Source of the DNA: Actinacidiphila oryziradicis
GTDB lineage: Bacteria; Actinomycetota; Actinomycetes; Streptomycetales; Streptomycetaceae
Length of the DNA: 64,000 nucleotides
Reading direction: 5' to 3'
NCBI RefSeq assembly: GCF_005047355.1
Contig: NZ_SUMC01000033.1
Location: forward strand, 1 to 64,000
Shown here one piece after another: positions 1 through 8,261 of this stretch. Positions within the stretch are counted from its first letter, which is position 1; the number at the start of each line of letters is the position of its first letter. The notes below the pieces were generated by a model. That model was not told where the DNA came from, made no database searches, and saw only the letters and a program-made list of their open reading frames with translations. The position numbers were made by a program, and so were the translations under genes.

Positions 1-8
1 TGGAGTCC

Positions 9-545
9 ATGGCGAGGGGCGGCCACGCGGTACGGCAGACGGTCCTCGACGCCCGCCGGGTCGACCCCGCGACCGCCGAAGCGCCTCCTCCGGACCCGTC
101 AAACGGCCGACCATCCTTGGCGCGATCACGGCCCGACAGCCACGGGGCACCGACGGAGCTTCACGTAACGGGCGAGCAGTACCACTTCCCCGACTTCCCC
201 GGTGCCGTCATGGAGTACCGCTATATCCGCTGGGTCGACGAGCTGCCATGGTCGGTGTCCTTCGCCGCTATTCCTGCGGCGCTCGCCCCACCGAGCTGGG
301 ATGGAACCAACAGCCTCTTCGCCGCCATGTCCGCCGCCCACGGCGTCGAGGTTCTGCGCGACGATCGCTGTTTCTCGGCGGTCCCGGCCAAACCGGAGGA
401 CGCCGCATGGCTGGAGGTGCAGGTGGGAACACCACTGCTCCTGCTGAGGGGGACCAACAGCAACACGCAGGGGCAGGCCGTCGCTCATATCGTCCACCGC
501 ATCCGCGGTGACCGGGCCGAGTACGCCGTACGCGTCCCCCACTGA
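9..545 (+). pseudogene. GntR/HutC-type regulator, UTRA-domain fragment
   Basis: The last ~120 residues look like the effector-binding UTRA domain of HutC-subfamily GntR regulators. They include a stretch like GTPLLLLRGTN followed by a yrgDraeyaV-type ending, the usual close of this domain. The first ~55 residues are low-complexity Pro/Arg/Ala-rich sequence with no winged-helix domain, so the DNA-binding half is missing. UTRA domains bind small molecules (sugars, amino acids) and need the N-terminal HTH to act. The reading frame is open, so a truncated protein could be made, but it could not work as a normal repressor. The homology is read from pattern only. Confidence 0.5.
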
Positions 546-759
546 AATCCGGCGGACCCCAAGGACGGACAGCACCGGGTTCGGCCCCGGCCCGGAACCG
601 GCGCTGCTGGATCCGGGGATCTCCCGGTTCGAGATGGGGACCACCCTCACAACCGCCGGCGCCATGGCCGAGCCGGACCTGAGCGGCGTGCGGGATCGTC
701 GCTCCGCAGATCATCACGGCGCGCCACAGCCACGAGGACGCGTTCCTGACGGCCTTCGG

Positions 760-957
760 GCTGAGTTGCGAGCGCCGCACCGTGACCCAGTCAGTGACCC
801 CGTCCACCTCGGGGTTGATGCGGGCCCGGTAGCCGGTGACGATCCCGGACTCCTCCAGCCGCTTCACCCGCCGCAGGCACGGAGGAGGCGTCGGGCCGAC
901 CCGTTTGGCCGGCCCGACGCCGGTCAGCCGCCCATTGCGCTGGAGCCTGATGACCCG
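760..957 (-). pseudogene. Lrp/AsnC-family regulator remnant
   Basis: Read on the minus strand, one frame gives an LQRNGRLT motif, then a cysteine-containing CLRRVKRLEESGIVTGYRA block. This is the signature of the HTH and wing of Lrp/AsnC regulators. The segment between them, normally carrying the first recognition helix (ELA..VGLS), is altered and shortened. A stop codon lies immediately upstream of the block (958-960) and no ligand-sensing RAM domain can be recognised downstream. It is divergent from the azlD remnant, which is the usual arrangement of an Lrp-type regulator next to azlCD branched-chain amino-acid exporter genes. I infer that both are relics of one azl locus. Confidence 0.6.
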
Positions 958-986
958 CTACGCCGCCACACGGAGGAAAACCGCCC

Positions 987-1309
987 GTGCCGGACACCTG
1001 CTACCTGCTCACCGCGGTCGCCACCACCGTCACGATCACCTGGGCCCTGTGTGCCCCTCCCCGGTCGGCGTGATGGTCATCCTCACCGTCTACGCCCTGC
1101 GTACCTTCACCCCGCACGTCCCCGACACGGCGTGGCCGACCCTCCTGGCTCTCGTCTTCACCGTGGCCCTGCACTTGTGGCGGCGCAACGTGATGTTGTC
1201 CGTCCTCGGCGGCACCGCCGACCACGTCGCCCTCGCCGGCACCCTCTTCGCCTCTCCTGAGGAATCTTGGGAAACGCGCTGCGGGGCGGTCGATGTGACG
1301 GGGCGTTGA
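987..1309 (+). pseudogene. azlD: AzlD-type branched-chain amino-acid export subunit, frameshifted
   Basis: A GTG at 987 with a GGAGG motif 10 bases upstream starts a frame reading VPDTCYLLTAVATTVTITWAL, typical of the first membrane segment of AzlD. That frame stops at 1071. The conserved continuation (VGVMVILTVYALR and the second and third hydrophobic segments up to about 1245) lies in another frame. About ten residues of the first cytoplasmic loop are also absent, so a small deletion caused the shift. AzlD is the small partner of the permease AzlC (branched-chain amino-acid/azaleucine efflux); no azlC is present. The protein cannot be made intact. Confidence 0.65.
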
Positions 1310-1415
1310 GCGCTGCTCAGCATCGCTGCTTCGGCGGGCTGAGGGCGGCACGATGCGGGGGGCACCAGCGCTGCTTGAGTCCGGCGGCGGTGCGTTCGCC
1401 GAGCGCGCGCCGACG

Positions 1416-1580
1416 GTGTCGGATTCGGCTGCGCGGTATTCCGCGGTTGTCGAGGTCGTGCACCGTGGCGGGATGCTCACGGGTGCCGGGCGTTAGCCGG
1501 TTGCCGGCCCGATGCGGGCGCTGCCCGTTGCAGTGCCGCTGATACGCGGTCGCGACTCGTGGAGGATGCCGCCCAGTCGA
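1416..1580 (-). pseudogene. Possible integrase-core transposase scrap
   Basis: One minus-strand frame contains YQRHCNGQRPHRAGN, resembling the C-terminal HYNxxRPHxxxN motif of DDE integrase-core transposases that are common in Streptomyces. The sequence after it is only vaguely similar and no terminal repeats or catalytic residues are visible. It may be a very old insertion-sequence residue. The rest of 1310-2033 holds no gene I can recognise, apart from the hairpin at 1961-1995. Confidence 0.28.
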
Positions 1581-1960
1581 TCTTGTCAACGTAGGCAGTC
1601 CCAACCTCGTGGCGGGGGAAGGCCGTTCCTTGCCATAAGGGCAGTACGCGCGTCGACTGGCGGCCCTGGCTGCGCCGGCCGGGCCGCAGACGGGGCTTCC
1701 TGGCCGGGCGGCTCGCAGCGCGTATCCGCCCGCTACCCGGCGCAAACGCGCCCGCGTCGCGCTGTCCGGACGCCGCGCCGCGCGGCTGCGCGGGCAGTGG
1801 GGCGGCGGTGAGGCGGCCAGGCTGCTGCCGGCCTGTTCGGAGGAGGCCGTAATCAGGCTGCCGGCCGTCGCACTGGTGGCGGCCCTCGGTGGCCGGCTCG
1901 GCCGGCCTGGTCAGTGGCGGACCGTCCTACCCTCACTGCGGCGGCACCCCGAAGGTGCGA

Positions 1961-1995
1961 CCTGCGGGTTTTGTCGGTGACGACAAGCCCGCAGG
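1961..1995 (-). terminator. Hairpin downstream of def
   Basis: CCTGCGGG (1961-1968) pairs perfectly with CCCGCAGG (1988-1995), and the inner bases TTGTC/GACAA extend the stem. It lies about 40 bases beyond the stop codon of the deformylase gene on the minus strand. There is no long T-run, as is common for Streptomyces terminators. Confidence 0.5.
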
Positions 1996-2033
1996 ATGCG
2001 TTCATGAGACACGTGACGGCAGAGTCGACGGTG

Positions 2034-2678
2034 TCACTCCGGCATGGTGAAACCGAGTTCGGACGCGGCCGTTTCGGGTGTGGGCTGCGACCAGCGTTCG
2101 ACGAAGGCCTGCGTACCGGCCAGGGAACGGGTCTCGGCGAGGTCGAGATAGAGCGTGCCGAAGAGGTGGTCGGTCTCGTGCTGGACGATCCTGGCGGGCC
2201 AGCCGGTGAATTCCTCGTCGATCTCGCTCCCGCTGCCGTCCTGCCCGCGCAGCCGCACCGTCTCGTGGCGGGCGACGACGGCCTGCCAGCCGGGAACGCT
2301 GAGGCAGCCCTCGTAAAACGCGGCCCTTCGCGGGCCCACGGGTTCGTACACGGGGTTGACCAGGACGCGGAACGGCTGGGGCGCGCGGCCGCGCGCCTGC
2401 CGTACGTCGTCCGCCACCTCGGCCGGGTCCTCGATGACGGCCAGCCGCAGCGGGATGCCGGCCTGCGGCGCCGCGAGCCCGACGCCGGGTGCCGCGTGCA
2501 TCGCCTCGCGCAGGGCAGCCACGAGCCTGCCGAGGCGTTCGTCGCCGAGCTGCCCTTCATAGGTGGCGGCCGGACGCCGGAGGACGGGATCGCCGGCGAG
2601 GACGACCGGGAGTGGTCGGGGCCCTTCGAGGAGGCCGTCGACGAGCGCGGTGAGTTCGCTGATGGGGAGTCTGGACAT
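2034..2678 (-). CDS. def: Peptide deformylase
   Basis: The enzyme removes the N-formyl group from initiator methionine of nascent proteins in the cytoplasm. All three metal-site motifs are present in order: GVGLAAPQ (near residue 65), EGCLS (near 125, cysteine metal ligand) and QHETDHL (near 168, the HExxH-type helix with two histidine ligands and the catalytic glutamate). The 214-residue length fits the larger actinobacterial deformylases with an N-terminal extension. Streptomyces usually carry several def paralogues. No fmt or other translation gene is adjacent, so this is probably an accessory copy. It stands alone, convergent with nothing, upstream of the esterase genes. Confidence 0.93.
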   Translation of the reverse strand: MSRLPISELTALVDGLLEGPRPLPVVLAGDPVLRRPAATYEGQLGDERLGRLVAALREAMHAAPGVGLAAPQAGIPLRLAVIEDPAEVADDVRQARGRAPQPFRVLVNPVYEPVGPRRAAFYEGCLSVPGWQAVVARHETVRLRGQDGSGSEIDEEFTGWPARIVQHETDHLFGTLYLDLAETRSLAGTQAFVERWSQPTPETAASELGFTMPE

Positions 2679-2757
2679 GGCTCCACCTTCCCAGACGGCG
2701 GGCGCCCGGGAAGGTGGAGGGTGCAGCGGGACCTCGGACGAGGTGCGCGGTCCTGGC

Positions 2758-4080
2758 TCAGCGGTCGCACCGCAGAGCGGACAGATCGACAGCGTCGGCC
2801 ATCGCCTGCATGCCCTTGTCGTTCGGGTGGAGATGGTCGCCGCCGTCGAAGAACGGCATGATCTCCTGCTGGTCGTACGGATTGCGGGTGATCTTGTCGA
2901 AATCCGTCACGGCGTCGAACTTGCCGCTGTTCCTGATCCAGTCGTTGACGCCCTGGCGCACGGCCTCGCCGGCGGCGTCGTACTCGTACCAGCCCTTGTA
3001 CGGCATGACGGTCGCGCCGACGACACACTTGCCCGCCGCGTGCGCCCGGTCGATGATCTGCTGATAGCCGGCGATCATGTCGTCCAACGTGACGCCGGTG
3101 TGGGCCTTGATGTCGTTGATGCCTTCGAGCAGGAACACCGTGCTGACCCCGGGCTGGGAGAGCACATCACGCTGCAGCCTGTTCAGCGCGGCCTGCCCGG
3201 CGCCGTCCGCCAGTACCTTGTTGCCCGAGATGCCCTCGTTCGCCACTCCCTTCACAGTGATGCCGGACGCGGCCTGGAGCCGCCGGGAGAGATAGTCGGG
3301 CCAGCGGCGGTTCTCGTCCGTGGTCGAGGCCCATCCGTCGGTGATGGAGTCACCGAAGGTCACCACCGAGCTGACCGCCTTGGATGTCTGCACACTGACG
3401 GCGTCCAGCCAGTACCAGGAGCCCATTGGATCGGTCCAGTTGGCCGCGCCCTCCTCGGCGGCGTGGTTGCCCGCGGTCGCGTAGTTGGTCTGCATGGCCA
3501 TACCGTGACCGGTCGTGGGTCCCTGGGCGCCCGTCACATAGAGGCTGACGACCAGATTGCTCTGGGCGGCCAGCTTCCCGGGCAGCGGATCGCTGAGCAC
3601 GGTCTCGCCTGCCGGGACGGTGACGGACGCGGCCCCGGCGAACGTCAGCTGACGGTTGGTGCCGTGGACCAGCTCCGCGCCCTGCTTCTGCAGCCCCGCG
3701 TACGCGCTCGCGAAGGTCACCGGGTGGTCGCCGAAGGCGTTGGACAGCCGGATACGCATGTCCGTGCCGCCGACGCTGGTGCGCACGATCAACCGGTAGC
3801 TGCGGTCGGCGGGCCCGGCGCCCTGCCGGTCGGCACTGGCGCCCCAGGTGACCACGGAGTGCCCGGCCGGGGTCGCCGCCGCGGCCGCCCTGCTCTGCGT
3901 CCGCACCTGTGCTTCCGTCTCCGTCGGGGCCTGCTGCTGCGCCTGCGCCACCGACGAGGCGGTCAGGGGTCCGCAGACCGCCACGATCAGCGCGGAGACA
4001 ACACCCACCGCACGGCGCCGGTATGAGGAACTCTCAGGCGGGGAGGTGTCACGGGGTGGACCTGACGCGGTGCGGGCCAT
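2758..4080 (-). CDS. Secreted SGNH/GDSL-family hydrolase
   Basis: A 440-residue exported esterase-type protein. The N-terminus has an arginine cluster (RRR) and a hydrophobic run ending in AQA, a Sec-type or possibly Tat signal peptide. Residues ~70-240 form a beta-rich domain often found before the catalytic domain in this subgroup. The catalytic domain shows the SGNH blocks: FGDSITDG (serine nucleophile), a conserved glycine (GISGNKV), GINDI (asparagine) and DHLHPND (Asp-His). The substrate is unknown; family members deacetylate or de-esterify polysaccharides and lipids. Its position beside fucosidase and galactosidase genes suggests removal of acyl groups from glycans. It is a paralogue of the gene at 4393-5673. 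The 312-base gap upstream holds the terminator of that gene. Confidence 0.88.
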   Translation of the reverse strand: MARTASGPPRDTSPPESSSYRRRAVGVVSALIVAVCGPLTASSVAQAQQQAPTETEAQVRTQSRAAAAATPAGHSVVTWGASADRQGAGPADRSYRLIVRTSVGGTDMRIRLSNAFGDHPVTFASAYAGLQKQGAELVHGTNRQLTFAGAASVTVPAGETVLSDPLPGKLAAQSNLVVSLYVTGAQGPTTGHGMAMQTNYATAGNHAAEEGAANWTDPMGSWYWLDAVSVQTSKAVSSVVTFGDSITDGWASTTDENRRWPDYLSRRLQAASGITVKGVANEGISGNKVLADGAGQAALNRLQRDVLSQPGVSTVFLLEGINDIKAHTGVTLDDMIAGYQQIIDRAHAAGKCVVGATVMPYKGWYEYDAAGEAVRQGVNDWIRNSGKFDAVTDFDKITRNPYDQQEIMPFFDGGDHLHPNDKGMQAMADAVDLSALRCDR

Positions 4081-4328
4081 CGCGCATAGGGGAACTCCGG
4101 GGCCAGTGGATTGCTACCGGACAGTAGCATATCGGGGTCCTGCCGTACAGCGTCCCGAGGCCGAACACTCGACCTGCTGTTCGTGAACGCCGGTCTGACG
4201 CGCTGAGTACCGTTCGAGACCGGCACCCGCAGGGCCGCTTCATCCCTGAGCGCGGCGGGTTTGTGGCGGTCGGATCCGGCGGGGGAGTGCCCTCAGCGCC
4301 GCTTCGCACACTGCCCGGAAACGGAACG

Positions 4329-4366
4329 GTGGCGCCCGCGAGCCGTTCCGGGCTCGTGGGCGCCAC
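4329..4366 (-). terminator. Strong hairpin terminator after second SGNH gene
   Basis: A 16-bp stem with one G.T pair (4329-4344 with 4351-4366) and a 6-base loop begins 27 bases beyond the stop codon of the SGNH gene at 4393. It separates transcription of the two esterase genes. The remaining bases between 4081 and 4328 hold nothing else I can support. Confidence 0.75.
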
Positions 4367-4392
4367 TTTAGAGGGGCCGGTGCCTGCGCGCG

Positions 4393-5673
4393 TCAGATGC
4401 GCAGCAGCCGCAGGTCGATCGCGTCGGCCATCACCTTCATGCCCGCGTCGTTGGGGTGGATGTGGTCGCCCGAGTCGTAGGCCGGGTTGAGGGCGGCCGG
4501 GTTTGCGGGGTCGCGCATGGCCTGGTCGAAGTCGATGACCCCGTCGAAGGCGCCGCTGGTGCGGATCCACTGGTTGACGCTCTGGCGGAGGGTCTCGGCG
4601 GCGGGCGTGTAGTACCCGTTGCCCTCGTCAGGCATCAGGGTCGCGCCGATGATGTTGACGTGGGCGGCGTGTGCCTCGTTCATCAGGGTGCGGTAGCCGT
4701 TGATGAGGTCCTGGGCGGTCAGCGGTGCGCCGCTGGGACCGGCGTTGTTGCCGATGTCGTTGATGCCCTCGAAGAGGATCACGTCCTTGACTCCTGGCTG
4801 GCCGAGGGCGTCGTGGCCGAAGCGCTTAAGGGCGCTGACGCCCTGCCAGAGGTAGGGGACGTCGGTGAGGACGCGGTTGCCGCCGATCCCGGCGTCCACA
4901 ACGCTGAGCTTCTGCGGGCTGGGCTCGGCGCCCAGGCGCCGGGCGAGGAAGTCGGGCCAGCGGGTGTAGGTGCCAGTGGACGAGTGATAGCCGTCCGTGA
5001 TGGAGTCGCCGAAGGCGACCACCGTTCCCTTCGCGGTCGGCGAAACCACGTCCAGTCCTGCCAGGTAGTACCACGAGGTCGTGCTGGAGCCGAACGCGTC
5101 CGCGCTGTCGTCGCCCGCATGGTTGCCGGGGGCTATGTAGGTGGTGTCAAATGCGTCCGAGTGCCAGGTGGAGGCGCCGGTGCTGCCGGGCACGTAGAGG
5201 CTGACGAGCACGTTCTCCCCGGCGCTGAGCGAGATCGGGATGATGTCGCTGATCGCCTGCTGACCCGCGGGGATGGTGATCTGGCCGGAGTGACCAAACG
5301 TCACGTTCAGGGTGGTCCCGCTCACGGCGGTTCCACCGCTTGCCTGGACGGCGATGTCCACGGCGCTGACGTTGAGCGGGGTGTCGCTGTACCGGTTCGA
5401 GAGGGTGATGCGTGCGCCGGAGCCGGCGACACTGCTGTGGGCCACCATCCGGATGGTCTGGTCGTCGAAGGCCGGGCCGGCGGTGGTCATGCTGGGCGAC
5501 CAGGCGCTCACCCGGGTCCCCGTGCCCTGCGGCGAAGCCGCGGCGCTGCCCGCCGCATGCGCGGTGCCGAGCGGCACGACGGACAGGGCCATGCCCGCCA
5601 ACGCGGCGGCCACGGACACCAGTGCTCTGCGCGGCAGGCAGTCCACCCGCGGACGTCGTGTCTTGTGGAACAT
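4393..5673 (-). CDS. Secreted SGNH/GDSL-family hydrolase (paralogue)
   Basis: Same architecture as the gene at 2758: a signal peptide with RRALVSVAAALAGMALSVV and an AHA cleavage site, a beta-rich N-terminal domain, then the SGNH blocks FGDSITDG, GIGGNRV, GINDIG and DHIHPND. I chose the ATG at 5673 because GGAGAAG stands six bases before it; an in-frame start eight codons upstream lacks such a site. The conserved D-H and N residues indicate an active esterase. It lies 40 bases downstream of the fucosidase gene in the same direction and ends in a strong hairpin, so the two are probably co-transcribed. This supports a role in deacylating the same glycan. The substrate cannot be named. Confidence 0.88.
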   Translation of the reverse strand: MFHKTRRPRVDCLPRRALVSVAAALAGMALSVVPLGTAHAAGSAAASPQGTGTRVSAWSPSMTTAGPAFDDQTIRMVAHSSVAGSGARITLSNRYSDTPLNVSAVDIAVQASGGTAVSGTTLNVTFGHSGQITIPAGQQAISDIIPISLSAGENVLVSLYVPGSTGASTWHSDAFDTTYIAPGNHAGDDSADAFGSSTTSWYYLAGLDVVSPTAKGTVVAFGDSITDGYHSSTGTYTRWPDFLARRLGAEPSPQKLSVVDAGIGGNRVLTDVPYLWQGVSALKRFGHDALGQPGVKDVILFEGINDIGNNAGPSGAPLTAQDLINGYRTLMNEAHAAHVNIIGATLMPDEGNGYYTPAAETLRQSVNQWIRTSGAFDGVIDFDQAMRDPANPAALNPAYDSGDHIHPNDAGMKVMADAIDLRLLRI

Positions 5674-5712
5674 CGTTGTCTTCTCCACTCTTCTCAACTC
5701 GTCCGGCTGCTC

Positions 5713-8127
5713 TCAGAGGTTCCGCAGCGTGACGGACTGACCGGGCATGACGCTGACCTGTCGCGGACTCCCATTGGCGAAGACGGTCGTGGCACGGCCG
5801 CCGACGCTCGTCAGCGTGGCCTGGGTGACCTTGCCGTTCTTCCAGCTGATGTCGGCGACGAAGCCGCCGCGGACGCCCACGCCGGATACCGAGCCGGATG
5901 CCGCCCAGGCGGCGGGAAGCGCGGGCAGCAGCTCGAGGTGTCCCGGCCGCGAGTAGACCAGCATCTCGATGATCGCCGAGGGGGTGCCGAAGTTCGCCTC
6001 GATCTGGAAGATGCCGCGGCCCTGCCCCATATCCATGATGTCGAAGAGGTTCGACGCGCTGCCGTTGCTGCCGCCCACCGACGGCTTCAGGTTGTTGACG
6101 ACGAGCTGGTACGCCTTCTCCGCGTTCTTCAGCCTCGCCCAGCACAGGCTGCGCCAGGCGTTGGCCCAGCCGTAGCTGTTCATGCCGCGCGCGGTCAGGA
6201 GGGCCGTCGCGCCGTCGAGGATGTCCTTCGGCGTGGAGTCGTCCGGGCGTATCCGGTCGCCGGGGAAGAGTCCGATGAGCGGGGAGAGGTGCCGGTGCGT
6301 GGTCTCGCCGAGGTTGTCGGGCGACATCCACTCCTCCAGCCAGCCGGTCGTGGGGCTGACCACGGGCAGGTACAGGCGTTCACGCAGACCGTCGACGGTC
6401 TTGGCGTAGCCGGCATCCTTGCCGAGCACGTCGGTCGCGGTGTGGTAGTTGCCGAAGAGGTTCCACACCAGTTCCTGGGCGTAGGTGATGCCCTTGGCGT
6501 CCAGTGGGCCCTGCTCGGGCGACCAGTCGCTGTCGGCGATCAGGACCTCGCGCGAGGCTCCGGACGCGTCGGTGACGGTCGTGGTGATGAGGCGGGCCTC
6601 CCAGAACTCAACGGCGCCCTTGAGGAGGGGGTAGACCTTGTTGAGGTAGGCGCGGTCCTGGGTGTACTCGTAGTGCTCGAACAGGCTCTGGCAGAGCCAG
6701 GCGTTGCCGGCCGGGTGCCACCACCAGCCGCCTCCGCCGTAGGGGTTGGTGGAGATGGCCACCGTCCAGCCGGCGATCTTGCCGCTGGAGTTGCGGTACC
6801 TGTTGGTGGAGTCGTTGAACAGCCGCTGGGTGACGTCCGTCCAGGCGGGGAGCTGCGCGAGGCAGTAGTCCGCGAAAGCGTCGAAGCAGCCGGACAGGCC
6901 CGCCCGGTCGGCCATCCAGTAGTTCATCTGGATGTTGATGTCGGTGTGGTAGTCGCCCATCCAGTCCGGGTCGTTGCCGTCCAGCCACGGGCCCTGGAGG
7001 CCCATCGGCAGGCTGCCCCGCGATCCGGAGATCATCAGGTAGCGGCCGAACTGCAGGTAGGCGGCCTCGAGTTCCGGGTCGGGGACGTTGTCCCGGTAGC
7101 GTGCCTGCACCCGCTCCCAGGTGTCCAGTTCGCGCTGCGCGGCGGAGGAGGTGCCGAGGTTGATGTCCAGCTGTCCGAACACGGCGCGGAAGTCAGCGAC
7201 ATGTGTGTGCAGCAGAGTGCCGGCCGAGTGGCCGGCCGCGCCCAGGACCTTGGTCCTGGCGAGGCGCTCCGGGTCCACGGACGGGTCGCGGAACTTCGCT
7301 GCCGCGTCGGGCGCGTAGTTGGTGCCGCCGCTGACGACGACGGTGAGGTCCTTGCAGCCGCTGAAGGAGATCGACGTGCCGCTGACGGCGACCTTGCCGG
7401 TGCTGCTGTAGGCGGTGACGGCGGCGCCGTACTTCAGGCCGTTGGCGAAGGAGGCGCCGAACGACGCGTAGCGCCCCGCGCTGTTGGCGGTGGTGGTCTC
7501 GCCGTGGGTGCCGGCGAGGGAGACGGTGCCGGTGTAGGTGCCGCTGCCCTGCTGGTCGAAGTACAGGACGATGGTGTCGTCGGGGAGGCTGGCGAAGACC
7601 TGCCGCCGGTAGGTGACGCCGGAGATGTCGTACGAGGCACTGACCAGGCCTTGGGCCAGGTCGAGGGAGCGGCGGTAGTTGTTGACGGAGCCCAGGTCGT
7701 GGTCGGGGATGTCGACGGTGAGCTTGGCCAGCAGGGTCAGGGAGCCGAAGTCGCTGCGGCCGTAGGGGAACTGGCCGTCGCTCTGCAGCGTGTCGTTGAG
7801 ACCGCCGGTCCACAGGGTGGCGTCGGTGATCATCAGAAGTTCGCTGGAGGGGTCGTTGCTCGCGAGCGCCCCGAGGCGCCCGTTGCCGACCGGCAGGCCC
7901 TGCTCGATCATCGAGTTGGAGGAGCCGGGAGCCTGCCACCACAGCTGGTTCTTCGCGGCGTCGGCCGCGGACAACATGGGAGAATCGGTGGGGCGGAGCG
8001 GGGCCGCCGAGGCGGTGAAGGCGGGCAGGCCGCCGAGTGCGGTGCCCACGCCGGCAGCGGCGGCGAGAGCGAGGAAGCCCCTGCGGCTGGGGCGGTTGTC
8101 GCGTGATTCGGTGTGCTGGATGTCCAC
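5713..8127 (-). CDS. Secreted GH95 alpha-L-fucosidase
   Basis: A glycoside hydrolase family 95 protein of about 800 residues, the usual family length. GH95 inverting enzymes release terminal alpha-1,2-linked L-fucose, for example from xyloglucan or fucosylated glycans. The N-terminal RRGFLAL followed by an alanine-rich run is a twin-arginine signal. The catalytic (alpha/alpha)6 barrel shows NIQMNYW, which holds the two asparagines of the active site, and DSDWSPEQGP with the presumed acid glutamate. A C-terminal beta domain ends at NGSPRQVSV-like sequence. I prefer the GTG at 8127, which has GGAG nine bases upstream, over the longest frame starting at 8205. It follows the GH27 gene after a terminator, and the released fucose could feed the operon at 28.5-36.2 kb. 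Confidence 0.9.
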   Translation of the reverse strand: MDIQHTESRDNRPSRRGFLALAAAAGVGTALGGLPAFTASAAPLRPTDSPMLSAADAAKNQLWWQAPGSSNSMIEQGLPVGNGRLGALASNDPSSELLMITDATLWTGGLNDTLQSDGQFPYGRSDFGSLTLLAKLTVDIPDHDLGSVNNYRRSLDLAQGLVSASYDISGVTYRRQVFASLPDDTIVLYFDQQGSGTYTGTVSLAGTHGETTTANSAGRYASFGASFANGLKYGAAVTAYSSTGKVAVSGTSISFSGCKDLTVVVSGGTNYAPDAAAKFRDPSVDPERLARTKVLGAAGHSAGTLLHTHVADFRAVFGQLDINLGTSSAAQRELDTWERVQARYRDNVPDPELEAAYLQFGRYLMISGSRGSLPMGLQGPWLDGNDPDWMGDYHTDINIQMNYWMADRAGLSGCFDAFADYCLAQLPAWTDVTQRLFNDSTNRYRNSSGKIAGWTVAISTNPYGGGGWWWHPAGNAWLCQSLFEHYEYTQDRAYLNKVYPLLKGAVEFWEARLITTTVTDASGASREVLIADSDWSPEQGPLDAKGITYAQELVWNLFGNYHTATDVLGKDAGYAKTVDGLRERLYLPVVSPTTGWLEEWMSPDNLGETTHRHLSPLIGLFPGDRIRPDDSTPKDILDGATALLTARGMNSYGWANAWRSLCWARLKNAEKAYQLVVNNLKPSVGGSNGSASNLFDIMDMGQGRGIFQIEANFGTPSAIIEMLVYSRPGHLELLPALPAAWAASGSVSGVGVRGGFVADISWKNGKVTQATLTSVGGRATTVFANGSPRQVSVMPGQSVTLRNL

Positions 8128-8222
8128 GGTTGTGCACTCCATTTCCGGGAACGGCGCGTGCGGGGAAGACGGCTGCGGACCGTCGGCGTATCGTCGGAAG
8201 AGCACTCGATGAGCATGTGGGG

Positions 8223-8251
8223 CGGGGCCCAGGTCGTGTGACTGGGCCCCG
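8223..8251 (-). terminator. Hairpin terminator after GH27 gene
   Basis: A perfect 10-bp stem, CGGGGCCCAG with CTGGGCCCCG, and a 9-base loop start 11 bases after the stop codon of the GH27 gene. It suggests that the fucosidase gene downstream has its own promoter. Confidence 0.7.
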
Positions 8252-8261
8252 CGGGGCTACG

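Noticed and set aside
508..1260. A 250-codon plus-strand frame over the Lrp and azlD remnants
   Set aside because: Arg/Pro-rich composition without motif, and it contradicts the recognisable remnants in other frames.
4456..8106. A 1216-codon open frame on the plus strand
   Set aside because: It lies antisense to the SGNH and GH95 genes, has no recognisable motif, and is the frame expected opposite genes with strong third-position GC bias.
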